Of a stretch of DNA of 64,000 nt, positions 56,098 through 64,000 are shown piece after piece. Location: positions 1 through 64,000 of the forward strand of contig NZ_RQHW01000010.1 of assembly GCF_004770995.1 (NCBI RefSeq), written 5' to 3'. A model generated the notes under the pieces. The model saw only the letters and a program-made list of their open reading frames with translations, made no database searches and was not told the DNA's origin. This DNA is from Leptospira idonii (GTDB lineage Bacteria; Spirochaetota; Leptospiria; Leptospirales; Leptospiraceae). How positions within the stretch are numbered: position 1 is the first letter of the stretch; every line of letters begins with the position of its first letter. Position numbers and translations under genes: made by a program.

Positions 56098-58215
56098 ATG
56101 ACCTCTGCAGCAGCAACCAAACGCGATCCAAAAATTGAGAAGATTCGTAATATAGGAATCTCCGCACACATCGACTCCGGTAAGACAACCCTTACTGAAC
56201 GTATTCTATTCTATACAAACAAAATTCACGCGATCCATGAAGTTCGCGGAAAAGACGGCGTTGGTGCGAAAATGGACAGTATGGAACTCGAAAGAGAGCG
56301 TGGAATCACGATCCAGTCCGCTGCAACGTATACTACTTGGAAAGACATCCAAATCAACATCATCGATACTCCGGGCCACGTTGACTTTACCATCGAAGTA
56401 GAGCGCTCTTTACGTGTCCTTGACTCCGCCATTATGGTTCTTTGCGGGGTAGCGGGAGTTCAGTCTCAGTCCATCACTGTGGACAGACAAATGAAACGTT
56501 ATAACGTTCCTCGTGTGGCCTTCATCAATAAGCTAGATAGAACTGGTGCCAATCCTTGGAGAGTGATCGATCAACTCCGTGAAAAATTATTCCTCAATGC
56601 GCACGCGGTTCAACTTCCTATAGGTCTGGAAAACGACCTAAAGGGAATTGTGGATCTCGTTGAGATGAAGGCTTACTATTTCGAAGGCCCGAACGGACAA
56701 GAAATCAAAATCACAGAAATTCCTGAAGAATTGCAAGCGCAAGCCAACGAAAAAAGAGAAGCTCTTTTGGATGCTGTCTCTTTATTCAGCGATGAATTGA
56801 CGGAAGAAATGTTGGAAGGAACTCCTTCCGAAGAAAGAATCAAAGAAGCGATTCGCAGAGGGGTTCTTGCCCTTAAATTCGTTCCTGTTTTTATGGGATC
56901 TGCCTTCAAAAACAAAGGCGTTCAAAAACTTTTGGACGGAGTTTCAGACTACCTTGCTTCTCCTTACGATGTAGAAAACAAAGCGAAAGAAATCGGAAAC
57001 GAAGCCAATGAGCTTATCATGGAATCCGATCCTGAAAAACCTCTCGTTTGCCTTGCTTTCAAATTGGAAGACGGAAGATACGGTCAGTTAACTTACGTTC
57101 GTGTTTACCAAGGCCGCTTGGAAAAAGGGATGACCATCTACAATTCATCCAATAACAAACGTCATAATATCGGTCGTCTGGTGCGTATGCACTCCGACGA
57201 AATGGAAGATATCACGAAAGCAGAATCCGGAGACATCGTAGCTCTTTTCGGAATCGATTGCGCTTCCGGGGATACTTTCACAGACGGAAAAACAAAGCTC
57301 ACTATGGAGTCTATGTTTGTTCCTACTCCTGTAATCTCTCTTACAATCGAATGTAAAGAGTCAAAACAACTTCCTAACTTAGCGAAGGCCCTCAACCGAT
57401 TCACGAAGGAAGATCCTACTTTCCAAACGGAAATCGACAAAGAATCCGGCCAAACCATCATCAAAGGGATGGGAGAACTTCACTTGGAAGTTTACATCGA
57501 AAGGATGAAAAGAGAATACGGTGTGGATCTGGTTACGGGAGCTCCTCAGGTGGCTTACCGTGAAACCATCACTAAGTCCGCAGAATTCGACTATACTCAT
57601 AAAAAACAAACCGGTGGTCAAGGTCAGTTCTCTCGCGTTGCGGGAATCATCGAACCGATCCCGTTGGAAGAAGGAAAAGACTACGAATTCGTTGATAAAA
57701 TCGTAGGAGGATCCATTCCTCGCGAATACATCGGATCTTGTGATAAAGGTTTCCGTTCTTGTTTGGAAAGAGGATCTCTCATCGGGTTCCCTATCATCGG
57801 TGTTAGATGTACAATCAACGATGGTGCTTACCATGATGTGGACTCTTCCGATATGGCATTCCAAATCGGTGCTCGTTACGGTTTCCGCCAAGGTTTCGGA
57901 AAAGCAGCTCCGATCATCCTTGAGCCTATTATGAAAGTAGATGTAGAAGGACCTACAGAGTTCCAAGGAGCTATTTTAGCATCTATCAACCAAAGAAGAG
58001 GGATGATTCTAAATACTACGGAAGAAAACGGTTATGCGAAAATCGAAGCGGAAGTTCCTCTTGCTGACATGTTCGGTTACTCCACAATCCTCCGTTCATC
58101 TACACAAGGTAAGGCGGAATTTGCGATGGAATTCTCTAAGTATTCTCCGGTTCCAAGAAACGTTGCGGATGAATTGATGAAAAAATACAAAGTCAACAAT
58201 AAGGAAGAAGAGTAA
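56098..58215 (+). CDS. fusA: Elongation factor G
   Basis: A 705-residue translocation GTPase. GTP motifs: [18 protein letters not shown] (P-loop), [33 protein letters not shown] and [11 protein letters not shown]. Domain IV and V motifs such as [21 protein letters not shown] and RGMILN are present. The P-loop carries Ser instead of the usual Ala (AHIDAGKT), a mark of the mitochondrial-EF-G1-like subgroup that occurs in spirochaetes. A specialised translocase role is thus likely, with another EF-G elsewhere in the genome. A strong terminator follows. Confidence 0.96.
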   Translation: MTSAAATKRDPKIEKIRNIGISAHIDSGKTTLTERILFYTNKIHAIHEVRGKDGVGAKMDSMELERERGITIQSAATYTTWKDIQINIIDTPGHVDFTIEVERSLRVLDSAIMVLCGVAGVQSQSITVDRQMKRYNVPRVAFINKLDRTGANPWRVIDQLREKLFLNAHAVQLPIGLENDLKGIVDLVEMKAYYFEGPNGQEIKITEIPEELQAQANEKREALLDAVSLFSDELTEEMLEGTPSEERIKEAIRRGVLALKFVPVFMGSAFKNKGVQKLLDGVSDYLASPYDVENKAKEIGNEANELIMESDPEKPLVCLAFKLEDGRYGQLTYVRVYQGRLEKGMTIYNSSNNKRHNIGRLVRMHSDEMEDITKAESGDIVALFGIDCASGDTFTDGKTKLTMESMFVPTPVISLTIECKESKQLPNLAKALNRFTKEDPTFQTEIDKESGQTIIKGMGELHLEVYIERMKREYGVDLVTGAPQVAYRETITKSAEFDYTHKKQTGGQGQFSRVAGIIEPIPLEEGKDYEFVDKIVGGSIPREYIGSCDKGFRSCLERGSLIGFPIIGVRCTINDGAYHDVDSSDMAFQIGARYGFRQGFGKAAPIILEPIMKVDVEGPTEFQGAILASINQRRGMILNTTEENGYAKIEAEVPLADMFGYSTILRSSTQGKAEFAMEFSKYSPVPRNVADELMKKYKVNNKEEE

Positions 58216-58271
58216 TTTCTTCGAACTAAAAACAGACTTTCTTTTTTCACAAAAGAAAACAGTTTCTGACG

Positions 58272-58300
58272 AAAAAGCCAAGCACTCGCTTGGCTTTTTT
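58272..58300 (+). terminator. Terminator after fusA
   Basis: A perfect 12-bp inverted repeat (AAAAAGCCAAGC and GCTTGGCTTTTT, 58272-58283 and 58288-58299) with loop ACTC, ending in a T-run. It is symmetrical, so it would work in both directions. It lies 57 bp after the fusA stop. Confidence 0.92.
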
Positions 58301-58391
58301 ATTTGGGCGAGGTAAAAAGAGGTAAAACGGAAAGAAGGATTCAAAAAAAGAAACCGAATCCTTAAATTCTGTCGAAATTCAAATAGAACCG

Positions 58392-59042
58392 ATGAGAGTT
58401 TTTACTACAAAATACATCCTGCTTCTCATCCTATTGCTTCTATTTCCTTGGGAAGGAAATGCGAAACAAAATGCATCCAACCTATCCAATGTTTACCGAG
58501 TCCAAAAGGGAGATTCTTGGTGGGGGATCGCCAAAAAATTCAAAATGAATCCGAAAGATTTGGCGGCTCTCAACGGAAGAACTGATAAAGAAGCACTCTA
58601 CCAAAACGAATTATTAAAAGTATCCGGTTCCACTTCTCTTTCTTCCCAACAATCAGTTTCAAAAACAAAACTCAGTTCCAAGCCGAACTTTCCCCTCCCC
58701 CACTGGGAAAAGATCGAAAAACAATATTCCGAACTCACCTATGATCCTCACAAAGGAGTGAGATATTCCAAACAAAACTCCGCTTGGGTAAGAACCGCTT
58801 TGGCAGGCAAAGTAGTCCATATAGATTACATGGACGGATACGAAAACTATATCGTTTTAGAACATGAAAACGGATGGTATTCCGTATATGGAAATTTAGA
58901 AAGAGTGCAAGTGACGGAAGGCCAAAGTTTGGCCGCCAAAGAAAGATTAGGCACTTTAGCAAAAGACAAAGGACTTTATTTTCAAGTGAATCAAAACAAA
59001 ACCGCAGTCAATCCGGGCGTATTCTTAGGACAGGGAAAATAA
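58392..59042 (+). CDS. LysM and degenerate M23 (LytM-like) cell-wall protein
   Basis: A 216-residue exported protein with a signal peptide (YILLLILLLLFPWEGNA). The LysM domain is YRVQKGDSWWGIAKKFKMNPKDLAALNGR at about residues 35-63. The C-terminal ~85 residues match the M23 fold (AGKVVHIDYMDGYENYIVLEHENGWYSVYGNLERV), but the zinc ligands are missing: YGNL replaces YGHL, and LYFQV replaces HLHFEV. It is therefore probably non-catalytic, like the LytM regulators that activate amidases at division. The next gene starts 3 bp later. Confidence 0.88.
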   Translation: MRVFTTKYILLLILLLLFPWEGNAKQNASNLSNVYRVQKGDSWWGIAKKFKMNPKDLAALNGRTDKEALYQNELLKVSGSTSLSSQQSVSKTKLSSKPNFPLPHWEKIEKQYSELTYDPHKGVRYSKQNSAWVRTALAGKVVHIDYMDGYENYIVLEHENGWYSVYGNLERVQVTEGQSLAAKERLGTLAKDKGLYFQVNQNKTAVNPGVFLGQGK

Positions 59043-59045
59043 AAG

Positions 59046-60287
59046 ATGAGTCACTCTTATACATTGCTAGGTGCTCAAATCTTTACGTCGGGAAAACCTT
59101 CCTTGGCGGACATCAAAATAGAAAACAATTCCATTGTTTCCGTTTCCCCTTCTTCGAATCAGAATGCTACGGAGGGAAACACAAGCGCAGTCTCCCTCGG
59201 AGGAAAAAAACTCTATCCCGGTTTTTTCAATTCCCACGACCATCTACTGGCAAGTTATCTTCCTAAAGTGGGAGGAAGCACTAAACACAATTCCTGGCTT
59301 GCCTTCGACAATCTCTACAAATCCTCCGGAGTTTTTGCGGAAAGACAACAGTTAGAATCGGAATTATTATACTTTTTAGGATCGTATAAAAACCTGATCG
59401 CGGGAGTCACCAGCGTATTCGACCATATCCCCCACCAAGTTCAGGCTCCTTTTGTGGGAAATCTGCCGGTTCGATTGATCAGTGAGTACACATTGTCCCA
59501 TTCTTTGGGGAATTACAGTTTGGGATGGGGAGAAGGCCCCGCCTTAGAATACAGAATCGCAGAGTCAACTAACAAACCATTTGTGACTCACTTGGGAGAA
59601 GGTTTGGATGAAGATTCCTTAACCTCCCTCAAACGTTTGGAAAAAGCGGAAGCCCTCGGACCTCATTCCGTTTTAGTTCACTGCCTCCCCTTCGGACCCA
59701 GAGAAGTGGAAAAAATCGCGAAGGCAAATGCAAGTGTAGTATGGTGCCCGACAAGCAATCTTCACATTTTCGGAAAAACAACTAACATCAAACTCTTCCA
59801 GGAAGCAGGAGTGAACGTCTGTTTGGGAACAGATTTTTCTCCTTCAGGTTCCCTGCACTTAATGGAAGAAATGAAATTGGCCAAAACACTTTACCAAGAC
59901 TTGTACGAGGAAGAACTACAAGAATCGGTACTTTTGGATTGGGTGACCAAAAATCCGGCAAAAGCATTTCGCCAAAATCTTTTGGGAGAAATCAAAGAAG
60001 GAAATCTTGCGGATTTACTTGTCTTGGAGGATGAAGATTCCTCAAAAAACGAAATTTCCGTTTCCCAATTGAATCCCGGCAAAATCGATCTAATGATTGT
60101 AGACGGCTCCCCTATCCTGGCGTCCCCTCATTATAAAAAACTTTTTTCCGATCTTGAAATAGATACGGAAACCATATCCTTAAGCGGCAAAGATAAAATT
60201 GTAGCGGGATCGCCCAAAAGACTTCTGGAACAAGTTTCTGCAAGCGTTGGATACAAAAAGGAATTGGCTTTTTTACCTATTTTTTGA
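59046..60287 (+). CDS. Amidohydrolase-family metal-dependent hydrolase
   Basis: A 413-residue protein of the amidohydrolase superfamily with a cytosine-deaminase-like layout. The first metal-ligand pair is in GFFNSHDHLL (about residue 64). FVTHLGEG, VLVHCLPFG, WCPTSNLHIFG and CLGTDFSPSG supply the remaining conserved histidines and the aspartate. Such enzymes deaminate or hydrolyse cyclic nitrogen compounds such as S-adenosylhomocysteine, guanine or chlorohydrolase substrates. The substrate here is unknown. It is tightly linked to the LysM gene and precedes the cyclic-nucleotide-domain gene by 24 bp. Confidence 0.88.
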   Translation: MSHSYTLLGAQIFTSGKPSLADIKIENNSIVSVSPSSNQNATEGNTSAVSLGGKKLYPGFFNSHDHLLASYLPKVGGSTKHNSWLAFDNLYKSSGVFAERQQLESELLYFLGSYKNLIAGVTSVFDHIPHQVQAPFVGNLPVRLISEYTLSHSLGNYSLGWGEGPALEYRIAESTNKPFVTHLGEGLDEDSLTSLKRLEKAEALGPHSVLVHCLPFGPREVEKIAKANASVVWCPTSNLHIFGKTTNIKLFQEAGVNVCLGTDFSPSGSLHLMEEMKLAKTLYQDLYEEELQESVLLDWVTKNPAKAFRQNLLGEIKEGNLADLLVLEDEDSSKNEISVSQLNPGKIDLMIVDGSPILASPHYKKLFSDLEIDTETISLSGKDKIVAGSPKRLLEQVSASVGYKKELAFLPIF

Positions 60288-60311
60288 AAATGAAACGCTA
60301 AGAGGATTACC

Positions 60312-61364
60312 TTGTCAGGACCCATCGTTCGTAACTACAAAGGCGGTTCCATTGTCTACTTTGAAAAGGACAAAGCGGAAGATATTTTCGTGCTTCAAAA
60401 AGGACGAGTTGTTCTCACATATACAAACATCAACGGGGTAGAACTTAAAGAAGATGTAAAGATAGGAGAATTCTTCGGCGTCAAAAGTGCGTTAGGAAGG
60501 TATCCCAGAGAAGAGACCGCTCAAGTCATCGGCACCGCAACCGTCCTGGTCTTTAAGGTTCCCGAATTCGAAAAGTTCGTAAGCGACAAAACCCACCTCA
60601 TCATCAAAATGTTGAAGGTATTTTCCAGCCAACTTCGCCAAGTACACAGACAAGTAAGAGAGATTTTAGGACAAGGCGAGGCCAAAAATCCAGCTTTCGA
60701 ACTTATGAACGTCGCAGAAGTATTTTATAAAAACGGAAACTACGAACACGCGGCTTATGCGTTCAATCAGTATCTAAGTCATTATCCTGACGGACAGTAT
60801 GTAGACCGAGCCAAACAATTATTAGACTTAGCGAGCAGAAAAACTCCTTTCCCTCTCACCATACCAGAGTTAGTTTATAAGCCGGAACCGGGAGCGCAAA
60901 ACGGCAAACTACAAGAAATGCTGAAAACGATGGCGGTTCAAAAAGAAAACAATGTGTCCTCCGTCGATCCGAATTCCATCCAAGCCCTTTACGATAAAGC
61001 CTCCACTTTTATGAACGCAGGAAAGTACGGAGACGCTTCCGATATTTTCAAATCCGTTTCGGAAAGAACCGATTCAGTCACTCAAGAAGAGGAACAATTC
61101 GTAGAAAACTCACTCTTCTATATGGGAAAATCTTCCTTTAAGTCGGGAGATAACTCTTCCGCCATTTCCATTTTCTCTGGTTATATCAAAAAATACCCGA
61201 AAGGACAACTTCTCAAGGAAACGGTTTATCACCTAGCGCTCGCTACAGAGGCTTCCGGAGAGAAAGAAAAAGCGATTCAATTGTACCAAAAAGTGGCCAT
61301 CCTCCCTCCTTTGGACGACAGCATCTCAGAAGATGCCAAACAGAAGATCAAAGGAGTAAAATAA
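60312..61364 (+). CDS. Cyclic nucleotide-binding-domain protein fused to TPR repeats
   Basis: A 350-residue cytoplasmic protein starting at TTG 60312, which has agagga upstream. Residues ~1-115 form a cyclic-nucleotide-binding-like beta barrel ([46 protein letters not shown]). The rest is helical repeats: [40 protein letters not shown] and a second set ending in [21 protein letters not shown], resembling the BamD/YbgF type. No DNA-binding domain is present. The next gene, a Crp-type protein, starts one base after its stop. This is an unusual fusion with no known function. Confidence 0.85.
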   Translation: MSGPIVRNYKGGSIVYFEKDKAEDIFVLQKGRVVLTYTNINGVELKEDVKIGEFFGVKSALGRYPREETAQVIGTATVLVFKVPEFEKFVSDKTHLIIKMLKVFSSQLRQVHRQVREILGQGEAKNPAFELMNVAEVFYKNGNYEHAAYAFNQYLSHYPDGQYVDRAKQLLDLASRKTPFPLTIPELVYKPEPGAQNGKLQEMLKTMAVQKENNVSSVDPNSIQALYDKASTFMNAGKYGDASDIFKSVSERTDSVTQEEEQFVENSLFYMGKSSFKSGDNSSAISIFSGYIKKYPKGQLLKETVYHLALATEASGEKEKAIQLYQKVAILPPLDDSISEDAKQKIKGVK

Positions 61365-61365
61365 T

Positions 61366-62010
61366 ATGAACGACCAAATGCTGGAAGCAATGTTCGGAAA
61401 GTTCGGTAAAGTGTTCGAACCGAACGACGTATTGTTTTGCGAATATGAGCCAGGAAACGATTTTTATCTTATCAAAGAAGGTAAGGTAAAAATCACCAAA
61501 ACGATAGGAACTTCCATCAAAACTTTGGATGTTTTGGAAGCGGGAGATATCTTAGGAGAAATGGCGATCCTAGAAGAACAACCTCGTTCCGCCACTGCAA
61601 TCGCTGTCACAGAAGTCAAAGCACTCAACTTCAACCGTGCTAACTTCGAAATGCTGATGACCAAAAACCCCGCATTGGCGATGAAACTGCTTCATATATT
61701 CTCTTTCCGTATCTACGATCAAAAGAGAAGGCTAATGATTCTGCTTATGGACGATATCACCGGAAAGGTATGCGATGTTTTTCTTATGCTTTATGAAAAA
61801 CAATACACTAACGATGTTTACAGTGAAATCGTTTTGACGGCTACAGTGGATGATATCGCAAGCTGGTGTGCTCAACCGGTAGGAGAAGTCCAAAAAGTAA
61901 TTATGCAGTTCGTAAAAACGGGCAAACTCGATTTATACCCCGACAAAATTGTAATTCACAATATCAACGATTTCCAAAGGATTGTGAATCAGAAAAGAAA
62001 ACCAGGTTAA
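61366..62010 (+). CDS. Crp/Fnr-family regulator-like protein
   Basis: A 214-residue protein. The cyclic-nucleotide-binding domain spans residues ~10-125 and has the phosphate-binding cassette [22 protein letters not shown] long helix ([20 protein letters not shown]) leads to a C-terminal winged-helix region ([44 protein letters not shown]). This layout is that of a Crp-type transcription factor, although the DNA-recognition helix is not a textbook match. Its stop codon directly touches the tRNA-Arg gene. Confidence 0.85.
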   Translation: MNDQMLEAMFGKFGKVFEPNDVLFCEYEPGNDFYLIKEGKVKITKTIGTSIKTLDVLEAGDILGEMAILEEQPRSATAIAVTEVKALNFNRANFEMLMTKNPALAMKLLHIFSFRIYDQKRRLMILLMDDITGKVCDVFLMLYEKQYTNDVYSEIVLTATVDDIASWCAQPVGEVQKVIMQFVKTGKLDLYPDKIVIHNINDFQRIVNQKRKPG

Positions 62011-62083
62011 GCTCCCGTAGCTCAGGTGGATAGAGCGATAGTTTCCTAAACTGTGCGCACAGGTTCGAGTCCTGTCGGGGGCA
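62011..62083 (+). tRNA. tRNA-Arg (anticodon CCU)
   Basis: A full cloverleaf can be drawn. Acceptor arms are GCTCCCG and CGGGGGC with discriminator A. The D stem is GCTC/GAGC and the anticodon stem ATAGT/ACTGT around loop TTCCTAA, giving CCT at bases 34-36. The T stem is ACAGG/CCTGT with loop TTCGAGT. CCA is not encoded. It starts directly after the stop codon of the Crp-type gene and ends 6 bp before prmC, so it must be cut from a transcript shared with protein-coding genes unless it has its own promoter inside the Crp-type gene. Confidence 0.95.
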
Positions 62084-62089
62084 AAAAAT

Positions 62090-62962
62090 ATGTCCGAACC
62101 AAATACACTTCTATACTACCTGAAACGTTCTACAGACTTTTTAGAAAAAAAAGGGATTCCCAATCCCAGAGTTGACGCAGAATGGTTGTTAGCTGACTTA
62201 CTAAATCTTCCCAGAATCAAACTTTACTCTCAATTCGAAATGCCTCTAGATCCCAAAGAAATAGAGGTCTATAGAGAAAGAATTGTAGAAAGATCCAAAA
62301 GAAAACCGGTCGCATACATCACCGGCAAAAAAGGTTTTCATAAATTCGATTTTTACGTCAACGAACACACATTAATCCCTCGCCCTGAAACGGAAGAACT
62401 GGTGGATTGGTTTCACAAGGAATCGAAAATACTTTTCCCGGATAAAACAGATCTAAAAATTTTGGATTTATGCACAGGTAGCGGATGTATTGCGGTCTCC
62501 TTGTCCAGGCTTCTACCCGATTCTGAAATTTGGGCCAGCGATATTTCTCAAGAAGCATTGTTAGTTGCCAAGAAGAACGACGAAGAAGTGACTCCTCCGG
62601 GGCGAACTCCGGTTCGTTATATAGAGTCCGATCTCTTTCAAAAAATTGACACGAATCTAAAATTTCATGCGATTCTTTCGAATCCCCCTTATATCCCTTC
62701 CGAGGAAAAAAAAGAAATTATGGAAGATGTCCTGAATTTCGAGCCACACCTTGCCTTGTTCATTGATGATTTCAAAAATTTCCACAAACCTTTGTTAGAG
62801 ACAGCGATCACCTATCTGGAAACAGGAGGGATTTTGGCACTGGAAACCCATCCCGATTTCGCCGACTGGCTTCTCCAAGAAGGGCAAAATTTAGGTTACC
62901 GAAGCGGAACCATCAGAGAAGACAGCTCTCAAAAACAGAGATTTGTGATCCTAAAAAGATAA
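62090..62962 (+). CDS. prmC: Peptide chain release factor N5-glutamine methyltransferase
   Basis: A 290-residue SAM-dependent enzyme that methylates the GGQ glutamine of release factors. An N-terminal helical domain (GIPNPRVDAEWLLADLL) binds the release factor. The methyltransferase core has LIPRPETEELVDW, KILDLCTGSGCIAVSLS and the catalytic SNPPYIPSEE (about residue 198). The length is typical. It is the last gene of the run that begins at fusA or the LysM gene. Confidence 0.95.
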   Translation: MSEPNTLLYYLKRSTDFLEKKGIPNPRVDAEWLLADLLNLPRIKLYSQFEMPLDPKEIEVYRERIVERSKRKPVAYITGKKGFHKFDFYVNEHTLIPRPETEELVDWFHKESKILFPDKTDLKILDLCTGSGCIAVSLSRLLPDSEIWASDISQEALLVAKKNDEEVTPPGRTPVRYIESDLFQKIDTNLKFHAILSNPPYIPSEEKKEIMEDVLNFEPHLALFIDDFKNFHKPLLETAITYLETGGILALETHPDFADWLLQEGQNLGYRSGTIREDSSQKQRFVILKR

Positions 62963-62982
62963 AAAGGTGCAAAGAATCGGTC

Positions 62983-63022
62983 AAAAAAGCGAAAAGAAAA
63001 AACTAAGAAAAACTCTTTTCGC
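62983..63022 (-). terminator. Possible terminator for the minus-strand DUF1566 gene
   Basis: A 9-bp perfect inverted repeat (GCGAAAAGA and TCTTTTCGC, 62989-62997 and 63014-63022) with a 16-base loop. On the minus strand it is followed by TTTTTT (62983-62988). It sits 21 bp after the prmC stop and could end the transcript arriving from the right edge. Confidence 0.45.
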
Positions 63023-63042
63023 AAAACGAAGGATCTGATATA

Positions 63043-63099
63043 GGGAGGAAAGGGACTGCCCACGAACCACTCCCCTCCACCCTAACTCGGGCGGGGGCT
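63043..63099 (+). repeat. GC-rich interspersed repeat, copy B2
   Basis: It follows the same order as 25013-25079: gaggaaagg, gcccac, cccctccaccc, actcgggcgggggc. The copies differ by short insertions and by changes in the stem-forming bases, as expected of a structured element. It has the same plus-strand orientation as B1. Confidence 0.55.
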
Positions 63100-63140
63100 T
63101 TAAGATTCACACCACCACCTAACTCTGAATAACCCTCTGG

Positions 63141-63279
63141 GCGCCTCGAAATCAAACTTCATCCTCAACTTTTTTCTACTTCTCGAACGGGCTATCCGCT
63201 CCAATCAAACGAAACAGGATGTTCCGCGACCGAGAACTTGAGATAGATTTCGTTTGATTTCCGCTTCTATCCCTGGCGC
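63141..63279 (-). repeat. Interspersed GCGCC-ended repeat, copy A3
   Basis: On the minus strand this 139-bp copy begins GCGCCAGGGATAGAAGCGGA and ends ATTTCGAGGCGC, matching A1 and A2. In its interior, AATCAAACGAAA and TTTCGTTTGATT (63204-63215 and 63248-63259) form a perfect 12-bp inverted repeat, and GGAGCGGATAGCCCG follows. The copy therefore has paired ends plus an internal hairpin. It lies 11 bp after the end of the DUF1566 gene, on the same strand. Confidence 0.6.
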
Positions 63280-63289
63280 AGAAATCAAT

Positions 63290-64000
63290 CTAAGGCCCGC
63301 TCACGCACCTGGTAGAGTAAGCGCCCGCTTTGGAATACATATTCGTAATTCCTGTATTCGAGTTTACGATGAATGCATTCCCATTGGCGGATGCATTTGT
63401 AGTGCTGGACCAATAGACATTCGAAGAATTAGGAAAAAAGGAAGAATCAAAAACAACGCCTGTTTTGCCGTAATTCGTAAGACTCAGCAATTCGTTTTTA
63501 TTGGGAAGCCTCCAAGACCTGCCGGCTAAACCTAAAGAATTACATTCATTCAAAGCTTGTTGCCAAGTGCGCCCAACGGGGGAGGCGGGACTACAGCCAG
63601 GATAACTTTGACCGTAACTGCATGTCTGCCAAATCAAACGAGTGAATTTATCTTTAACTGTCCCATTTCCGTAATCCACATAACTAAAACTTGGTGAAAT
63701 AGAATCTCCTCTGACACAGCGAACATACCTTGTATTGGCACCGGTAGCGGAAGTGTCTGCGGAACTAGTCTGAAAACTGATGGTCATTTTATTTCCAGAG
63801 GTGGCGACATCGTCGGTGGAGGTCCAATATGGAGTGGAAGTATTGGTTCCGGGAAAAAAAGTTCCGTCAATGAAAGGAGTCGCTCCTACGCCCTGGTCCA
63901 TGATCGTATACAGTTCATAGACGGAAGGAAGTCTCATTCCAATCGCCTGACAGCTGCTCACAGCATTTGTATACGTATAAAGAACGTTCCCCGTAGCACA
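63290..64000 (-). CDS. DUF1566 (Lcl C-terminal) domain protein, cut by window end
   Basis: The frame is open to the right edge, so only the last 236 residues are seen. Two DUF1566 units are present. The first shows MRLPSVYELYTIMDQG, TPYWTSTDD and RYVRCVRG. The second shows DKFTRLIWQTCSYG, WQQALNECNSLGLAGRSWRLPNKNELLSL, YWSSTTNA and STRCVSGP. The regular cysteines suggest disulfides, and such proteins are usually exported to the cell surface. The N-terminus, which should carry a signal peptide or lipoprotein signal, is outside the window. Repeat A3 follows its stop. Confidence 0.88.
   Translation of the reverse strand, partial: CATGNVLYTYTNAVSSCQAIGMRLPSVYELYTIMDQGVGATPFIDGTFFPGTNTSTPYWTSTDDVATSGNKMTISFQTSSADTSATGANTRYVRCVRGDSISPSFSYVDYGNGTVKDKFTRLIWQTCSYGQSYPGCSPASPVGRTWQQALNECNSLGLAGRSWRLPNKNELLSLTNYGKTGVVFDSSFFPNSSNVYWSSTTNASANGNAFIVNSNTGITNMYSKAGAYSTRCVSGP

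Noticed and set aside
57379..57966. A 195-residue minus-strand open frame
   Set aside because: It is antisense to fusA, which is continuous and conserved here.

Overview
The window reads as chromosomal DNA of a spirochaete of the genus Leptospira or a close relative, most likely a free-living (saprophytic) one. Reasons: AT-rich DNA; the linked haem pathway from glutamyl-tRNA reductase to ferrochelatase with a fused HemC/HemD; a spirochaete-type FlgE hook protein; and an EF-G of the kind that begins with the [10 protein letters not shown]-loop. Species was not determined. No insertion sequence, prophage, CRISPR array or replication origin was seen.

Layout. 0-3.1 kb: two intact tandem paralogues of an unknown ~207-residue protein, a zinc-ribbon membrane protein, and a third, broken paralogue lying between two copies of a GCGCC-ended interspersed repeat. 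3.1-8.5 kb: DUF1801 protein, radical SAM protein, trpC, two STAS proteins, murD, an exported protein. 8.6-17.9 kb (minus strand): hook genes fliK-flgD-flgE, then a membrane-anchored TPR protein with a methyltransferase-like tail, a polytopic membrane protein and a GAF/HD-GYP protein. 18.2-32.7 kb: sulfate assimilation. Sbp-CysT-CysW-CysA import sulfate, CysDN makes APS, CysH reduces it to sulfite, CysIJ reduces that to sulfide, and CobA plus a Met8-like protein supply sirohaem. A DCC protein, a TauD/SyrP-like dioxygenase and a bile-acid-family symporter sit inside this block. 32.8-36.3 kb: a possible lipoprotein, a NERD-ATPase, RNase P RNA, a small exported protein, msrB. 36.5-45.8 kb: hemA-hemCD-hemB-hemL-hemE-hemN-hemG on the plus strand, with convergent hemH. 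45.8-56 kb (mostly minus strand): topA and cysK, a HEAT-repeat protein, a PhaR-like regulator, a receiver-like protein, a thioredoxin-like protein, a UbiA-family phosphoribosyltransferase and a Trk/Ktr potassium transporter. 56-63 kb: fusA, a LysM/degenerate-M23 protein, an amidohydrolase, two cyclic-nucleotide-domain proteins, tRNA-Arg(CCU) and prmC. The right edge holds two repeat families and a DUF1566 gene cut by the window end.

The strongest unusual observations are these. Two conserved genes (topA and trpC) have no ATG, GTG or TTG available at the start their domains require; ATC and ACG are the best candidates. FlgE keeps the lysine but has serine where other spirochaetes carry the cysteine used for the lysinoalanine hook crosslink. 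The third paralogue is wrecked by one nonsense codon and one homopolymer slip and abuts a structured repeat. A NERD-ATPase with eroded helicase motifs runs into the 3' end of rnpB. I did not find a clearly new multi-gene system. The best candidates for undescribed biology are the tandem family with its repeats, the TPR/methyltransferase-like protein behind the hook operon, and the dioxygenase-symporter pair in the sulfur locus.

All family calls come from reading motifs by eye. No database search was run.
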